NCBI RefSeq assembly: GCF_001514195.1
Contig: NZ_KQ948734.1
Coordinates: 933,051-997,050, forward strand
Length of the DNA stretch: 64,000 bases
DNA from: Streptomyces griseorubiginosus
GTDB taxonomy: Bacteria; Actinomycetota; Actinomycetes; Streptomycetales; Streptomycetaceae
Direction of reading: 5' to 3'
Positions 52,202 through 60,378 of the stretch are shown here, in pieces. Position numbers and translations under genes: made by a program. The notes under the pieces are model-generated. The model saw only the letters and a program-made list of their open reading frames with translations, had not been told where the DNA came from and searched no databases. Every line of letters starts with the position of its first letter. The first letter of the stretch is position 1.

Positions 52202-54642
52202 TTCAGCCCCATCCTCTGGAGATGCATTGCAACACGGCTTGCCAGACTAGCGAGAGAGGCGTCGAGCTCATTCAGGGCTGACTCGTATCGCTTTGACAAT
52301 ACGCGTACCCGCTCGACGAGCGCTTGGCCGAGGTCCGTAACCTCGGTATCAATCCGGGTACGGAGCGTTCCACCCCACTTTTGATCCACGACCAGCGACT
52401 GGATGTCGCCAGTCGTGAGCTTCGGGTACTGCGCAAGGGCGAGCTGGTCGAGCTTGGCAGTTGCCTCCTTGACCGCCTTTTTGGCAGCAGCCTCCGCCTC
52501 GTAGAGCTTGATCACGTGCTGAAGTGCCTGGAGTTCATCGGGCTCAGCGCCCTCATCCTTCGCCGCTCGAAGTCGAGCCGTCGCCAGGGCCTTGGTGATC
52601 TTGTTGTCCTCGATAGCTTCCCAGAGTAGGCCGCCCTCGACGGCGTGCTCTTCGGTGTACTCCTCGACCGCTTGTGACGCGACCTCCTGCTCGGCGATGA
52701 GCGCATCGAGCTCGGTCTTTTCGTTCGGGAAGAATCGCGCGATTACGTACTCGGGCGGGATGAGGTCCATGACCCAGCGCTTGGCGTTCGCACGGGTTCC
52801 GGTGACGATGTGAGCGTCCTCGTACTTAGTCTTGTTGTTCTTGTCCTTCCAGCTACGGGCCAGTCGAGGCTTCGCTGCGTCCTCCCAGCCCGAGCTGACG
52901 ATGAGCGCGACGTCGTCGTGCATGGAAGCGTTCCAGTAGCTCATCAGCTGCTCGTACACGCCGTACTCGTCAATCAGTGGGCGCGGACGGAAGGCGTCGA
53001 GGAGGGCCTCCGAGACGTCATGGATCAAGTCGTTGGGGCGGGTCGCGCTGGTGATGCCCGCTAGCGTCTCGCGCTGGTCGGCCCACCAGCTGGTCACCGT
53101 GTCGGCAGTCCCCTGCGCAAAGGCCTGGTACTCGGTCGAGCTGGTGACCTTGCCGTGGATGTCCGCTTTGTCAACGGTCAGTTCCGAGTAGCCGTCGCGG
53201 AGCGGCTTGAAGAGCTCGACCCGCAGGCTCGGGAACGCGTCCCAGTACGGCTGCAGGGCGTCGAGGTCCCGGTTTGGGATGCCTCCCTGTAGGTGGGCGT
53301 GCAGGTCCTGGATGTCCTCGGGCTCGGAGCTGTCGATGTAGCGCGGGATGTTGAGGTTGTAGTCGTTCTTGGGGTCGGAGATCTCGCTCAGCGGCACCAT
53401 GCGCGAGTAGCGGTCGATCTGCTTCTGGTTGACGAAGGCGTCGACGATCTTGTGCATGTCACGCGGGCGGAGGCGGTTCTTCGCCCCGTCCTTCTCGAAG
53501 CCCTTCGAGGCATCGATCATGAAGATCCCGGTTCGCGACTGGGCATCCTTCTTGTCGAGGACGAGGAGACAGGCCGGGATGCTGGTGCCGTAGAAGAGGT
53601 TCGCCGGCAGGCCGATGACTGCCATGATTAGCCCCCGCTTGATCAACTCGGCCCTGATGGTGGCCTCGGTGTTGCCACGGAAGAGGACGCCGTGCGGAAG
53701 GACGACCACGCCCTTGCCGGTCGACTTGAGCGACTTGACCATGTGTAGCAAGAAGGCGTAGTCACCGTTCTTGTCCGGCGGCCAGGCATACCCGTCGAAG
53801 CGGCCATAGTCCTTCTCGAACCCGTTCTTCCATGTCTTCACCGAGAACGGCGGGTTAGCGACCAGGTAGTCGAAGGTCTCGAGCTTGTCGCCTGGTCGGA
53901 ACTTGGGGTCAGAGAGGGTGTTGCCCTGGACGATCTCGTGGGTCTCATTGCCGTGCAGGATCATGTTCATCCGGGCGAGCGCCCAGGTGGCGTTGTCGTT
54001 CTCCTGGCCATAGATGGTCAGGCCGTTCGGAGCGGCGTCGGCAACCTTGATCAGCAAGGAGCCCGATCCACAGGTCGGGTCGTAGACCGTCGTCGCTTTC
54101 GGGGTGTCGGCAGGGATTTGCAGGAGCTGCGCCATGACGCGCGAGACCTCGGCCGGCGTGTAGAACTGCCCCTTGCTCTTGCCGGACTGTGTCGCAAAGT
54201 GACGCATTAGGTACTCGTACGCGTCACCGAGAAGATCGTCTCCCTCGGCCTTCGAGCCGGAGAAGTCCATGTCCTGGAAAATGCCGATGAGGTTGGAGAC
54301 CGTGTCCTGAAGGTCCTTGCCCGAGCCAAGCTTGGTTGGGTCATCGAAGTCGGCGTTGTTGATGACGCCCTGGAGGTCGTTGGCCTCGGCGAGCTTTCGG
54401 ATCGCGACGTTGACCTTCTCGCCGACGTCGGATTTGCCCTTGAGCGTGATCAGATAGTCGAAGGACCCGTCCTCAGGGACCTCGATGAGCGCGTACGGGT
54501 CGGCCTTGGCCTTGTCCGAGACATACTTCACGAAGAGCAGCGTCAAGACGTAGTCCTTGTACTGGCTCGCGTCCATCGAGCCACGAAGCTCGTCAGCGCT
54601 GCTCCAGAGGGAGCTGTACAGGTCGGACTTCTTGAGTGCCAC
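52198..54642 (-). CDS. hsdM: Type I restriction-modification methyltransferase (HsdM)
   Basis: The predicted protein has 814 residues. It has an HsdM N-terminal helical domain, the SAM-binding motif I in YDPTCGSGSLLIKVAD and the catalytic N-P-P-F in LVANPPFSVKTW, which defines N6-adenine methylation. The last 300 residues are a long extension with coiled coils (QEVASQAVEEYTEEHAVEGG, AAAKKAVKEATAKLDQLA), larger than in the classic 500-residue HsdM but known in this subgroup. It is the first gene of the operon. The ATG is at 54642. Confidence 0.96.
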   Translation of the reverse strand: MALKKSDLYSSLWSSADELRGSMDASQYKDYVLTLLFVKYVSDKAKADPYALIEVPEDGSFDYLITLKGKSDVGEKVNVAIRKLAEANDLQGVINNADFDDPTKLGSGKDLQDTVSNLIGIFQDMDFSGSKAEGDDLLGDAYEYLMRHFATQSGKSKGQFYTPAEVSRVMAQLLQIPADTPKATTVYDPTCGSGSLLIKVADAAPNGLTIYGQENDNATWALARMNMILHGNETHEIVQGNTLSDPKFRPGDKLETFDYLVANPPFSVKTWKNGFEKDYGRFDGYAWPPDKNGDYAFLLHMVKSLKSTGKGVVVLPHGVLFRGNTEATIRAELIKRGLIMAVIGLPANLFYGTSIPACLLVLDKKDAQSRTGIFMIDASKGFEKDGAKNRLRPRDMHKIVDAFVNQKQIDRYSRMVPLSEISDPKNDYNLNIPRYIDSSEPEDIQDLHAHLQGGIPNRDLDALQPYWDAFPSLRVELFKPLRDGYSELTVDKADIHGKVTSSTEYQAFAQGTADTVTSWWADQRETLAGITSATRPNDLIHDVSEALLDAFRPRPLIDEYGVYEQLMSYWNASMHDDVALIVSSGWEDAAKPRLARSWKDKNNKTKYEDAHIVTGTRANAKRWVMDLIPPEYVIARFFPNEKTELDALIAEQEVASQAVEEYTEEHAVEGGLLWEAIEDNKITKALATARLRAAKDEGAEPDELQALQHVIKLYEAEAAAKKAVKEATAKLDQLALAQYPKLTTGDIQSLVVDQKWGGTLRTRIDTEVTDLGQALVERVRVLSKRYESALNELDASLASLASRVAMHLQRMGLK

Positions 54643-54884
54643 GCCACACCATCCGTTGTGCCATCAGCCAGCCATCCGACTCTATCGGTGTGAAGTGATG
54701 CCCACGGCCAAGTGGTCGTGCGAGTTAGCCCCGATTCATGCATCGGCGTGTCGGACGGAGCTATCCCCACCGATCGTACGATGAGTGCTCTTTTCGTGTT
54801 TTGGGTTGATTTTTCTAACATTCGGCCGACCTCCTACTTGCCGAGCTCACCCCTGGGCACTGGCCGCAAGCCGCATACAGGAGT
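54643..54884. other. Upstream region of the hsd operon
   Basis: This stretch is noticeably AT-richer than its surroundings (for example TTTTCGTGTTTTGGGTTGATTT at about 54790-54812 in shorter pieces). It should hold the hsd promoter on the minus strand, but no confident -35/-10 pair was recognised. Confidence 0.4.
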
Positions 54885-55030
54885 GGGGTGTTCCCCGTCG
54901 GTCGGGCAAGCTCTGCTCGCACCCGGGTTCTTCGAGGGGGGCCAAGGCTCACGGCGTGACCCATTGGCCTTGGCCCCCCTCGAAGGTTCCGGGTACGCCC
55001 ACCGGATGGCTGGCCGGCGGGGAACACCCC
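54885..55030. repeat. 146-bp nested inverted repeat (candidate replication or transfer origin)
   Basis: Two nested perfect inverted repeats share a centre. The inner arms are 18 bp (54931-54948 with 54967-54984), extended to 28 bp with three mismatches (54921-54948 with 54967-54994). The outer arms are 13 bp (54885-54897, GGGGTGTTCCCCG, with 55018-55030, CGGGGAACACCCC). Large secondary structures of this kind serve as single-strand or transfer origins in rolling-circle plasmids. It lies outside any gene between the restriction operon and the GntR gene. Confidence 0.7.
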
Positions 55031-55111
55031 GCGACCCACCTACCGAGCCCACCCCGGTGAAGAGCGCACACGATCGGGCCGCCCCCACTTCCCCGGAGAG
55101 AGGGCCGGGGT

Positions 55112-55128
55112 TTGGGGCAGAGCCCCAA
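55112..55128. repeat. Small hairpin TTGGGGC-AGA-GCCCCAA
   Basis: A perfect 7-bp stem with a 3-base loop lies downstream of the GntR gene and next to the large inverted repeat. The TTTGGGGCAGAGCCCCAAGG string is common between streptomycete genes and may act as a terminator. Confidence 0.6.
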
Positions 55129-55297
55129 GGAAGGACCGGAACCAGGAGCTCACAGCTGCGCTGTATCACCTCGTAGCGGCGTCGGTGGCTGGGCGGGCAG
55201 GAGCGTGACGGAGGCAGGAGCGGCGGGCGGCGCAGCTCGGCGAGCGAAGCGAGCCGCCTTGATTACGTGAAGAAATTCTGAGCCAACCGAGGGTCGG

Positions 55298-56038
55298 CTA
55301 CAGCCTGAACGACAGCTCCAACTCGTCGCCCGGAAGGTGGAACTCCTCCAGGGCCAAGGGCTTGTCGGTCTGCGTGAGTGTCACGCGCAGGACGTGCAGG
55401 AGGGGGACCCCGTCTGCCAGGCGGAGGGCTTGGGCCTGGTCCGGTAGGGGCATGCGGGTGCGGACATACTCCGTGAAGTGGAGTTCGTGCCCCAGGTCGG
55501 CAAGCGCGGCGTAGAGCTCTGGCGCCGGCGGTGGGGCCTCCTCCTCGTACTTGGAGTCGATGAGCACCGAGAACGGCACGTACGTGCGGTGGAGTTGGCG
55601 GAGACGGCCGTTGTCTGCCGTCTGTAGAGCGTCGTACGTGAACATCGGCTCGCCCGGAGGGATACGCAGTAGGTCCGCCAGGGCCATCGGAGCATCCGTG
55701 CGGGTGGCGACCGGGGGCTCGGCGTCGGCCCAGCGGATACCGTCGGCCTCGATGTAGCGGCCGTCGGAGGCTCGGCGTACGCCGCGCGGGCGTGTGAGAC
55801 CTGGGCGGCTGTGGGGGGAACGGGCGAAGGTGCCGCGGCCCATGATGGCCTCGACGAGACCTGACGCCCGTAGCTCAGCGAGGCCCTGACGGACTGTGGG
55901 ACGCGTCACGCCGAACTGCTTCGCCAACGCTTCCTCGGACGGAAGCGGTTGGCCGGCCGGGAAGGTGCCGTCCAAGATGCCATCGCGCAGGTAGTCGGCG
56001 ATCTGCCGGTACTTCGGCTGCGTGTCCTTCGGTGGCAT
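55298..56038 (-). CDS. GntR-family repressor of the element (KorSA type)
   Basis: The predicted protein has 246 residues. The N-terminal winged helix reads YRQIADYLRDGILDGTFPAGQPLPSEEALAKQFGVTRPTVRQGLAEL and the C-terminal part is a UTRA/HutC ligand-binding domain (MFTYDALQTADNGRLRQLHRTYVP). In pSAM2 the GntR protein KorSA represses transfer and replication genes. The ATG at 56038 follows GGAGGG. Two palindromic operators lie in the divergent region upstream, so it probably represses itself and the rightward operon. Confidence 0.92.
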   Translation of the reverse strand: MPPKDTQPKYRQIADYLRDGILDGTFPAGQPLPSEEALAKQFGVTRPTVRQGLAELRASGLVEAIMGRGTFARSPHSRPGLTRPRGVRRASDGRYIEADGIRWADAEPPVATRTDAPMALADLLRIPPGEPMFTYDALQTADNGRLRQLHRTYVPFSVLIDSKYEEEAPPPAPELYAALADLGHELHFTEYVRTRMPLPDQAQALRLADGVPLLHVLRVTLTQTDKPLALEEFHLPGDELELSFRL

Positions 56039-56130
56039 GTGGGCCCTCCGTGGCCGTTGCTTCTGCGGCTGTGCGTTGGCGTAGACGACTCGTCTACGAG
56101 CGTGAACAGCTTCCCCCATCGCTAGACGGT

Positions 56131-56155
56131 TGACAACCCGTACTACGGGTTGTCA
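56131..56155. promoter_or_regulatory. First palindromic operator, GntR intergenic region
   Basis: TGACAACCCGTA-C-TACGGGTTGTCA is a perfect 12-1-12 palindrome. A TTGACA hexamer at 56130-56135 overlaps its left edge, as expected for a repressor site over a -35 element. The core ACCCGTACTACGGGT is repeated at the second site. Confidence 0.82.
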
Positions 56156-56168
56156 CTCTGGTTTGCGT

Positions 56169-56185
56169 CACCCGTACTACGGGTG
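56169..56185. promoter_or_regulatory. Second palindromic operator, GntR intergenic region
   Basis: CACCCGTACTACGGGTG repeats the operator core of the first site, 34 bp centre to centre, or about three helical turns. The pair probably binds two GntR dimers on one DNA face. Confidence 0.8.
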
Positions 56186-56241
56186 GTCTAGCAACCCGGA
56201 GGGTCGGCCTCCGGGTGCCCAGTGATGAGGAGAGACGAAAA

Positions 56242-56589
56242 GTGGCAAGCCTTCCGATCGACACCGCGAAATACACGGGGATCATCTGCGCCGTTCCCCC
56301 GGCTCCGCGGGTCGCCAACCGTGAGACCGGTCAGCTCCGCGTGGACCGCGAGACCGGTAAGACCATGTACCAAGTCGGCCTCTGCCTGATGGCAGGGTCG
56401 TCGGCCGACGTCGTGAACGTGAGCGTGGCCGGTGAGCCGGCCGGTGTGCAGCTCGGCATGCCGGTAGCCGTGCGCGACTTGGTCGCGACGCCGTGGGAGA
56501 ACGAGGGGCGGCACGGGATCGCGTTCCGCGCAGCGGAGATCCGGCCCCTGAACGCTCCCGCTCCGGCGGGCAAGGGGGCTACTCAGTGA
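56242..56589 (+). CDS. Conserved AICE protein preceding the translocase gene
   Basis: The predicted protein has 115 residues, soluble, with ASLPIDTAKYTGIICAVPPAPRVANRETGQLRVDRETGKTMYQVGLCLM and a later VAVRDLVATPWENEGRHGIAFRAAEIRPL. A similar small protein precedes the FtsK-like gene in many AICEs; its role is unknown but it has the look of a small DNA-binding beta-barrel, which is an inference. The GTG at 56242 follows GAGGAGAG and lies beyond the operators. Its stop overlaps the next start (GTGA). Confidence 0.78.
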   Translation: MASLPIDTAKYTGIICAVPPAPRVANRETGQLRVDRETGKTMYQVGLCLMAGSSADVVNVSVAGEPAGVQLGMPVAVRDLVATPWENEGRHGIAFRAAEIRPLNAPAPAGKGATQ

Positions 56590-57911
56590 TGAATCTGGCC
56601 TCCTCCACCACTTCGGCCGGTGCGACCGGACCGAGTTGGGTTCTGGTGGCGGCCGCAGTGCTGGTGTCGGGCCTGCTTCTCGCGGGCCCGGCCCTGCGCC
56701 GCCGCTACCCCGTCGCCTGGTGGCTGTTACTCGGCTTCCCGGTCGTGGCCTTCCGGGTCATGCAGACCTGGCGGCCCTTGATGGCGGGCTGTGGGCTCGC
56801 CGTGAGTCGGCGGCCGGCTCTGACGGTCGTGGCCGGGCTTGTCGGCAACGGTGCGCCTCCACCGCAGCCGCGCGTACCGCGTCGCGGTCTCATACGCCCG
56901 ACCTCCGGCGGCTTCGTGCTGCTGGTACGGCTGTTGCCGGGCCAGGTGCCGGAGGACTTCGTCAAGGCTGCGCCTGCTATGGCCGAGGACTGGCAGGTTC
57001 ACGCGGTGCGGGTGACCTCCTGGAAGCCCGGAGTCGTACGGATCGTCGCGTCGGCGTCCGACCCACTGGCTGCTCCTCGGGCTCCTAGGCAGCGGGGGTC
57101 TGGTCATCTGCTTCGGGTGGCTGTGGGTGTGCTGGAGACCGGTGCCGCCTGGGTGGTCGACCTGCGGCGCGTGCCGCACTGGCTGATCGTGGGAGCCACG
57201 CGTTCCGGCAAGTCGACGCTGATCAACGCGCTCGTGGCGGGCCTGGCTCCGCAGCCCGTTGCCCTGGTCGGTATCGACTGCAAGGGCGGTATGGAACTGT
57301 CCCTCTACGAACCGCGGTTGTCCGCCCTCGCCACCAACCGTGAACAGGCGGTCCGGCTGCTGGCCGCACTCGTGGACCTGACCCTCGACCGGATGAGCGT
57401 GTGCCGGGCGGCGCGCGTCCGTAACGTCTGGGGTCTGCCGGAGAAGGAACGCCCGGTCCCCGTCGTCGTAATCGTCGACGAGATCGCGGAACTGTTCCTC
57501 GTCGCGAGCCGGAGCGAGAAGGACGAAGCACACGCGGCCGGTACGGCACTCATCCGGCTGGCCCAACTCGGGGCGGCACTCGGCGTGTTCCTCCTCGTCG
57601 CCGGCCAACGCGTCGGCTCCGACCTGGGGCCCGGCGTCACCGCTCTCCGGGCACAGCTCGGCGGCCGGGTCTGCCATCGCGTGGCCGACCCCGGGACAGC
57701 CGAAATGGCGCTCGGCGACCTCAACCCCGACGCGCTCAAGGCTGCACAGGCCATCACCCCGGAACAGGCCGGTACGGCCGTCCTCGCCTCCGGCGACGGA
57801 TGGGAACGCGCTCGGTCGCACCTGATCACGGAGGCGGAGGCGGAAGCCGTCGCCGCCGAGTACGCGCACCTGACTCCCGTCCTGTCCGAACTGCACGTCG
57901 AAGCGCCGTGA
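56586..57911 (+). CDS. FtsK/SpoIIIE-like DNA translocase for conjugal transfer (TraSA type)
   Basis: The predicted protein has 441 residues. Two N-terminal membrane helices (WVLVAAAVLVSGLLLAG and AWWLLLGFPVVAF) precede a RecA-like motor with Walker A GATRSGKST near 214-222 and Walker B VVVIVDEIAEL, followed by LVAGQRVGSDLGPGVTALRAQLGGRV. Such proteins move double-stranded DNA between mycelia in streptomycete conjugation. It starts at GTG 56586, overlapping the previous stop. Length fits the TraSA group. Confidence 0.94.
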   Translation: MMNLASSTTSAGATGPSWVLVAAAVLVSGLLLAGPALRRRYPVAWWLLLGFPVVAFRVMQTWRPLMAGCGLAVSRRPALTVVAGLVGNGAPPPQPRVPRRGLIRPTSGGFVLLVRLLPGQVPEDFVKAAPAMAEDWQVHAVRVTSWKPGVVRIVASASDPLAAPRAPRQRGSGHLLRVAVGVLETGAAWVVDLRRVPHWLIVGATRSGKSTLINALVAGLAPQPVALVGIDCKGGMELSLYEPRLSALATNREQAVRLLAALVDLTLDRMSVCRAARVRNVWGLPEKERPVPVVVIVDEIAELFLVASRSEKDEAHAAGTALIRLAQLGAALGVFLLVAGQRVGSDLGPGVTALRAQLGGRVCHRVADPGTAEMALGDLNPDALKAAQAITPEQAGTAVLASGDGWERARSHLITEAEAEAVAAEYAHLTPVLSELHVEAP

Positions 57912-57923
57912 AAGGGGCCTGCC

Positions 57924-58118
57924 GTGCTGGTGTCCATGTCCGCCGTTCTGCTGCTCGGCCTGCTGATCTGGTTCCTCCTGCGCATCCGCTACCTGCGGTG
58001 GGTCGACGCGCTGCTCTGCGGAGCCTTCGGCTTCCTGCTCTCCAAGACCGTGGCCGCGCCGTTCGCTCAGGCCTTCCTCGACGGCGTGAACGGCTTCCTC
58101 GGCCAACTCCGCTTCTGA
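57924..58118 (+). CDS. Small Spd-like membrane protein
   Basis: The predicted protein has 64 residues with two hydrophobic segments (SAVLLLGLLIWFLLRI and ALLCGAFGFLLSKTV). Small membrane proteins next to the translocase gene are typical spread (Spd) proteins that help move the element between hyphal compartments. GTG 57924 follows GAAAGGGG 12 bp after the translocase stop. Confidence 0.78.
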   Translation: MLVSMSAVLLLGLLIWFLLRIRYLRWVDALLCGAFGFLLSKTVAAPFAQAFLDGVNGFLGQLRF

Positions 58119-58150
58119 ACCGACCCGCTGACCCGAGAAGGGGACATCCC

Positions 58151-58441
58151 GTGTCCGACTACGTCATCCGCTCCGGTGACCGCGCCGCGTTCCTGGCCGG
58201 TCTGCGGGAGCTGGTCGACTTCCTGACCGCCAACCCTGCGGTCGTCGTACCGCGCCGTGCATCCGTCGCCGTCCTAGTCGACGCATCCGACTCCGCCGGC
58301 CGCCGAGAGGGAGTGGAGTCCGTCGCCGCTCCGCTCGGCGTGCTGACGGAGGACCTCGGCCGTGGCTACTTCGACGCGCGCCGCGAATTCGGACCGATCG
58401 CGTACGTCGTCGTCGCGATTCCGCCCGAGGAGCGGCAGTGA
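58151..58441 (+). CDS. Small hypothetical element protein
   Basis: The predicted protein has 96 residues (SDYVIRSGDRAAFLAGLRELVDFLTANPAVVVPRR, then REFGPIAYVVVAIPPEERQ) with no known domain and no membrane helix. GTG 58151 follows GAGAAGGGG. Its place between the Spd-like and RepSA genes suggests a transfer or copy-control role, but nothing in the sequence proves it. Confidence 0.75.
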   Translation: MSDYVIRSGDRAAFLAGLRELVDFLTANPAVVVPRRASVAVLVDASDSAGRREGVESVAAPLGVLTEDLGRGYFDARREFGPIAYVVVAIPPEERQ

Positions 58442-58545
58442 TCGCCCGTACGACGGGCTCCCGACGGGGCGCGAAGTCGCCAAACCCGACCCCGTCAGGA
58501 ACCCACTCCATCCGCCACATGAGCAGTGAAAGGAGCACTCACACT

Positions 58546-58806
58546 TTGTCCACCGCGCATCATTCGCGCAAATCCCCGCTGACCGACTGCGACCTCAGGC
58601 AGCGCGACGCGGAGGTCTCGACCTGTGCCGGACGGGAACAGGTCGTCCTCGTCGGGCTCGACGACACCGAGCAGCACCTGTGTCCCGCGCACGCTGCGGC
58701 GCTCTGGCTCACGGACCCGACGCTCCGCTTCAGCGCCAAGACCAGGCCGGAGGGCATCTCGGCCGTGATGGCGCACGCGTTCGGCGGCGGGGGTGGTCGC
58801 CGATGA
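58546..58806 (+). CDS. Small Cys-rich element protein, possibly zinc-binding
   Basis: The predicted protein has 86 residues from TTG 58546. Cys and His residues (LTDCDLRQRD, VSTCAGREQ, HLCPAHAAALW) suggest a small zinc-binding module of the type seen before RepSA genes. TTG 58546 is favoured because GAAAGGAGC lies about 9 bp upstream; ATG 58519 is an alternative giving 95 residues. The stop overlaps the repSA start by four bases. Confidence 0.72.
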   Translation: MSTAHHSRKSPLTDCDLRQRDAEVSTCAGREQVVLVGLDDTEQHLCPAHAAALWLTDPTLRFSAKTRPEGISAVMAHAFGGGGGRR

Positions 58807-60176
58807 CCACGACCCTCGTACCGGGCGGCGCAGCCGCTCTGGTCGCCAGGGCCTCGGAACGGGAGTTCGCTGCCTGGCGCCGGAATATCGTCCGCCTCGG
58901 TGGCTGCACCAACCCGATTCACCTCGTCGGCACGGCGACCGTCTTCGACACGACTACGGGCGCGGCCCTGCTCTCGTACGGGTCGGACGTCTACGGCGGT
59001 CGCCTGCTTACTGCATGCGGTAACCGGCGGGCGACAGTCTGCCGGGCCTGCTCGGCGCTGTATCGGGCGGACACGTATCAACTCGTACGAGCTGGCCTCG
59101 TCGGCGGCAAGAACGTCCCGGAGGCGGTGAGCGGGTACCCGCGCGTGTTCGCCACGCTCACCGCTCCCGGCTTCGGCCCGGTCCACACGCGCCGCGAGCA
59201 CGATGGGCGCGTACGGGCCTGTCGTCCCCGTCGGCCGGGGGAGTGCTGCCCGCACGGTCGGCCGACCGGATGCCGTGCCCGCCACTCAGCGGACGACCCC
59301 CGCCTCGGCGAACCGCTCTGCCCGCGATGCTACGACTACGCGGGCGCGGTCCTCTGGCACGCGTTCGCCGGTCGGCTCTGGCACCGGTTCGGGCTGGAGC
59401 TGCGGCGGGAGGTGGCGCGGCAAGTCGGGCTGTCACGTGAGGAGTTCGGGGAAGTCGCCCGAGTCTCGTACGCAAAGGTCGCCGAGTACCAGCGGCGCGG
59501 CCTGGTCCACTTCCATGGCGTGATCCGCCTCGACGGGCCGGACGGGCCCGACTCGTCTCCGCCGGGCTGGGCCACTGTGGCGCTCCTCATGGACGCCGTA
59601 CGGACGGTAGTCGGTCGTGTGCAGTTGAATGCTCCGGGCGCGGACGTCATCGGTCCGCGGGTGCTCCGCTTCGGCACGCAGATCGATGTACGACCGGTCA
59701 CCTCGCATGGACGCCATGCGGAGGAGCGGCCGGCCTCCGCGGCGTCTGTGGCTGGCTACATCGCCAAGTACGCCACCAAGGGCGCGGAGTCCGCCGGCGC
59801 GGTGGACGGCCGGATCTACCACGCGCGGGACATGGTTATGCTGCCCTTGCGCGCGCACGTGCTACGCATGATCGGCACGTGCTGGTGGCTCGGCGGCCTG
59901 CCTGAGTTCGAGCCGCTCGGGCTGCGCCGGTGGGCTCACATGCTCGGGTACGGCGGCCACTTCTCCACCAAGTCGCGCCGTTACTCGACCACGCTGACTG
60001 CCCTTCGGGAGGCCCGTGCCGAGCATCGCGCGGAGGAACAGCGGGCCTCTCTCGGCCTGGCTGACGTCCCGACCGTCACGGTCGGCCAATGGCGCTATGC
60101 GGGGCGCGGCTACTCGCCGGAGGCGGCTCTCCTGGCTGCCTCCGTTCGGGAGGGCGGTGGTCGTCATGACGCGTGA
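58803..60176 (+). CDS. repSA: Rolling-circle replication initiator (RepSA type)
   Basis: The predicted protein has 457 residues. It has Cys pairs near the N terminus (ACGNRRATVCRACS, CCPHGRPTGCRARH, PLCPRCYDYAG), the metal-binding H-x-H in GLVHFHGVIRLD, and the catalytic Tyr region in VAGYIAKYATKGAES. These are the features of the RepSA initiators of pSAM2-like elements, which nick the double-strand origin. It overlaps the preceding gene by four bases and xis by 11 bp. Confidence 0.93.
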   Translation: MTTTLVPGGAAALVARASEREFAAWRRNIVRLGGCTNPIHLVGTATVFDTTTGAALLSYGSDVYGGRLLTACGNRRATVCRACSALYRADTYQLVRAGLVGGKNVPEAVSGYPRVFATLTAPGFGPVHTRREHDGRVRACRPRRPGECCPHGRPTGCRARHSADDPRLGEPLCPRCYDYAGAVLWHAFAGRLWHRFGLELRREVARQVGLSREEFGEVARVSYAKVAEYQRRGLVHFHGVIRLDGPDGPDSSPPGWATVALLMDAVRTVVGRVQLNAPGADVIGPRVLRFGTQIDVRPVTSHGRHAEERPASAASVAGYIAKYATKGAESAGAVDGRIYHARDMVMLPLRAHVLRMIGTCWWLGGLPEFEPLGLRRWAHMLGYGGHFSTKSRRYSTTLTALREARAEHRAEEQRASLGLADVPTVTVGQWRYAGRGYSPEAALLAASVREGGGRHDA

Positions 60177-60378
60177 GAACCGTGGTCGGGCCGTTGAGCT
60201 GCTCACGGTGCGGCAGGTACTCGACGAACTGGGCGGGATCTCCCGACGCACCTTCTACCGCTGGCGGGAACTGCGCATCGCCCCCGCCTGCATCCGCCTG
60301 CCGAACGGGGAGCTCCGGGTTCGGCGGGACGTGCTGAACGACTGGTTGGAGGACCGGGCAGAGAGGGCGGCGTCGTGA
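60166..60378 (+). CDS. xis: Excisionase (Xis), helix-turn-helix
   Basis: The predicted protein has 70 residues, a winged-helix MerR-like Xis: LLTVRQVLDELGGISRRTFYRWRELRIAP, then NGELRVRRDVLNDWLEDR. It binds att DNA to direct the integrase towards excision. ATG 60166 lies within repSA and the stop overlaps the int start as GTGA. Confidence 0.93.
   Translation: MTRENRGRAVELLTVRQVLDELGGISRRTFYRWRELRIAPACIRLPNGELRVRRDVLNDWLEDRAERAAS

Noticed and set aside
54712..55176. Open frame of 154 codons between the restriction operon and the GntR gene
   Set aside because: It crosses the large inverted repeat, has no ribosome site and has no codon bias of a real gene.
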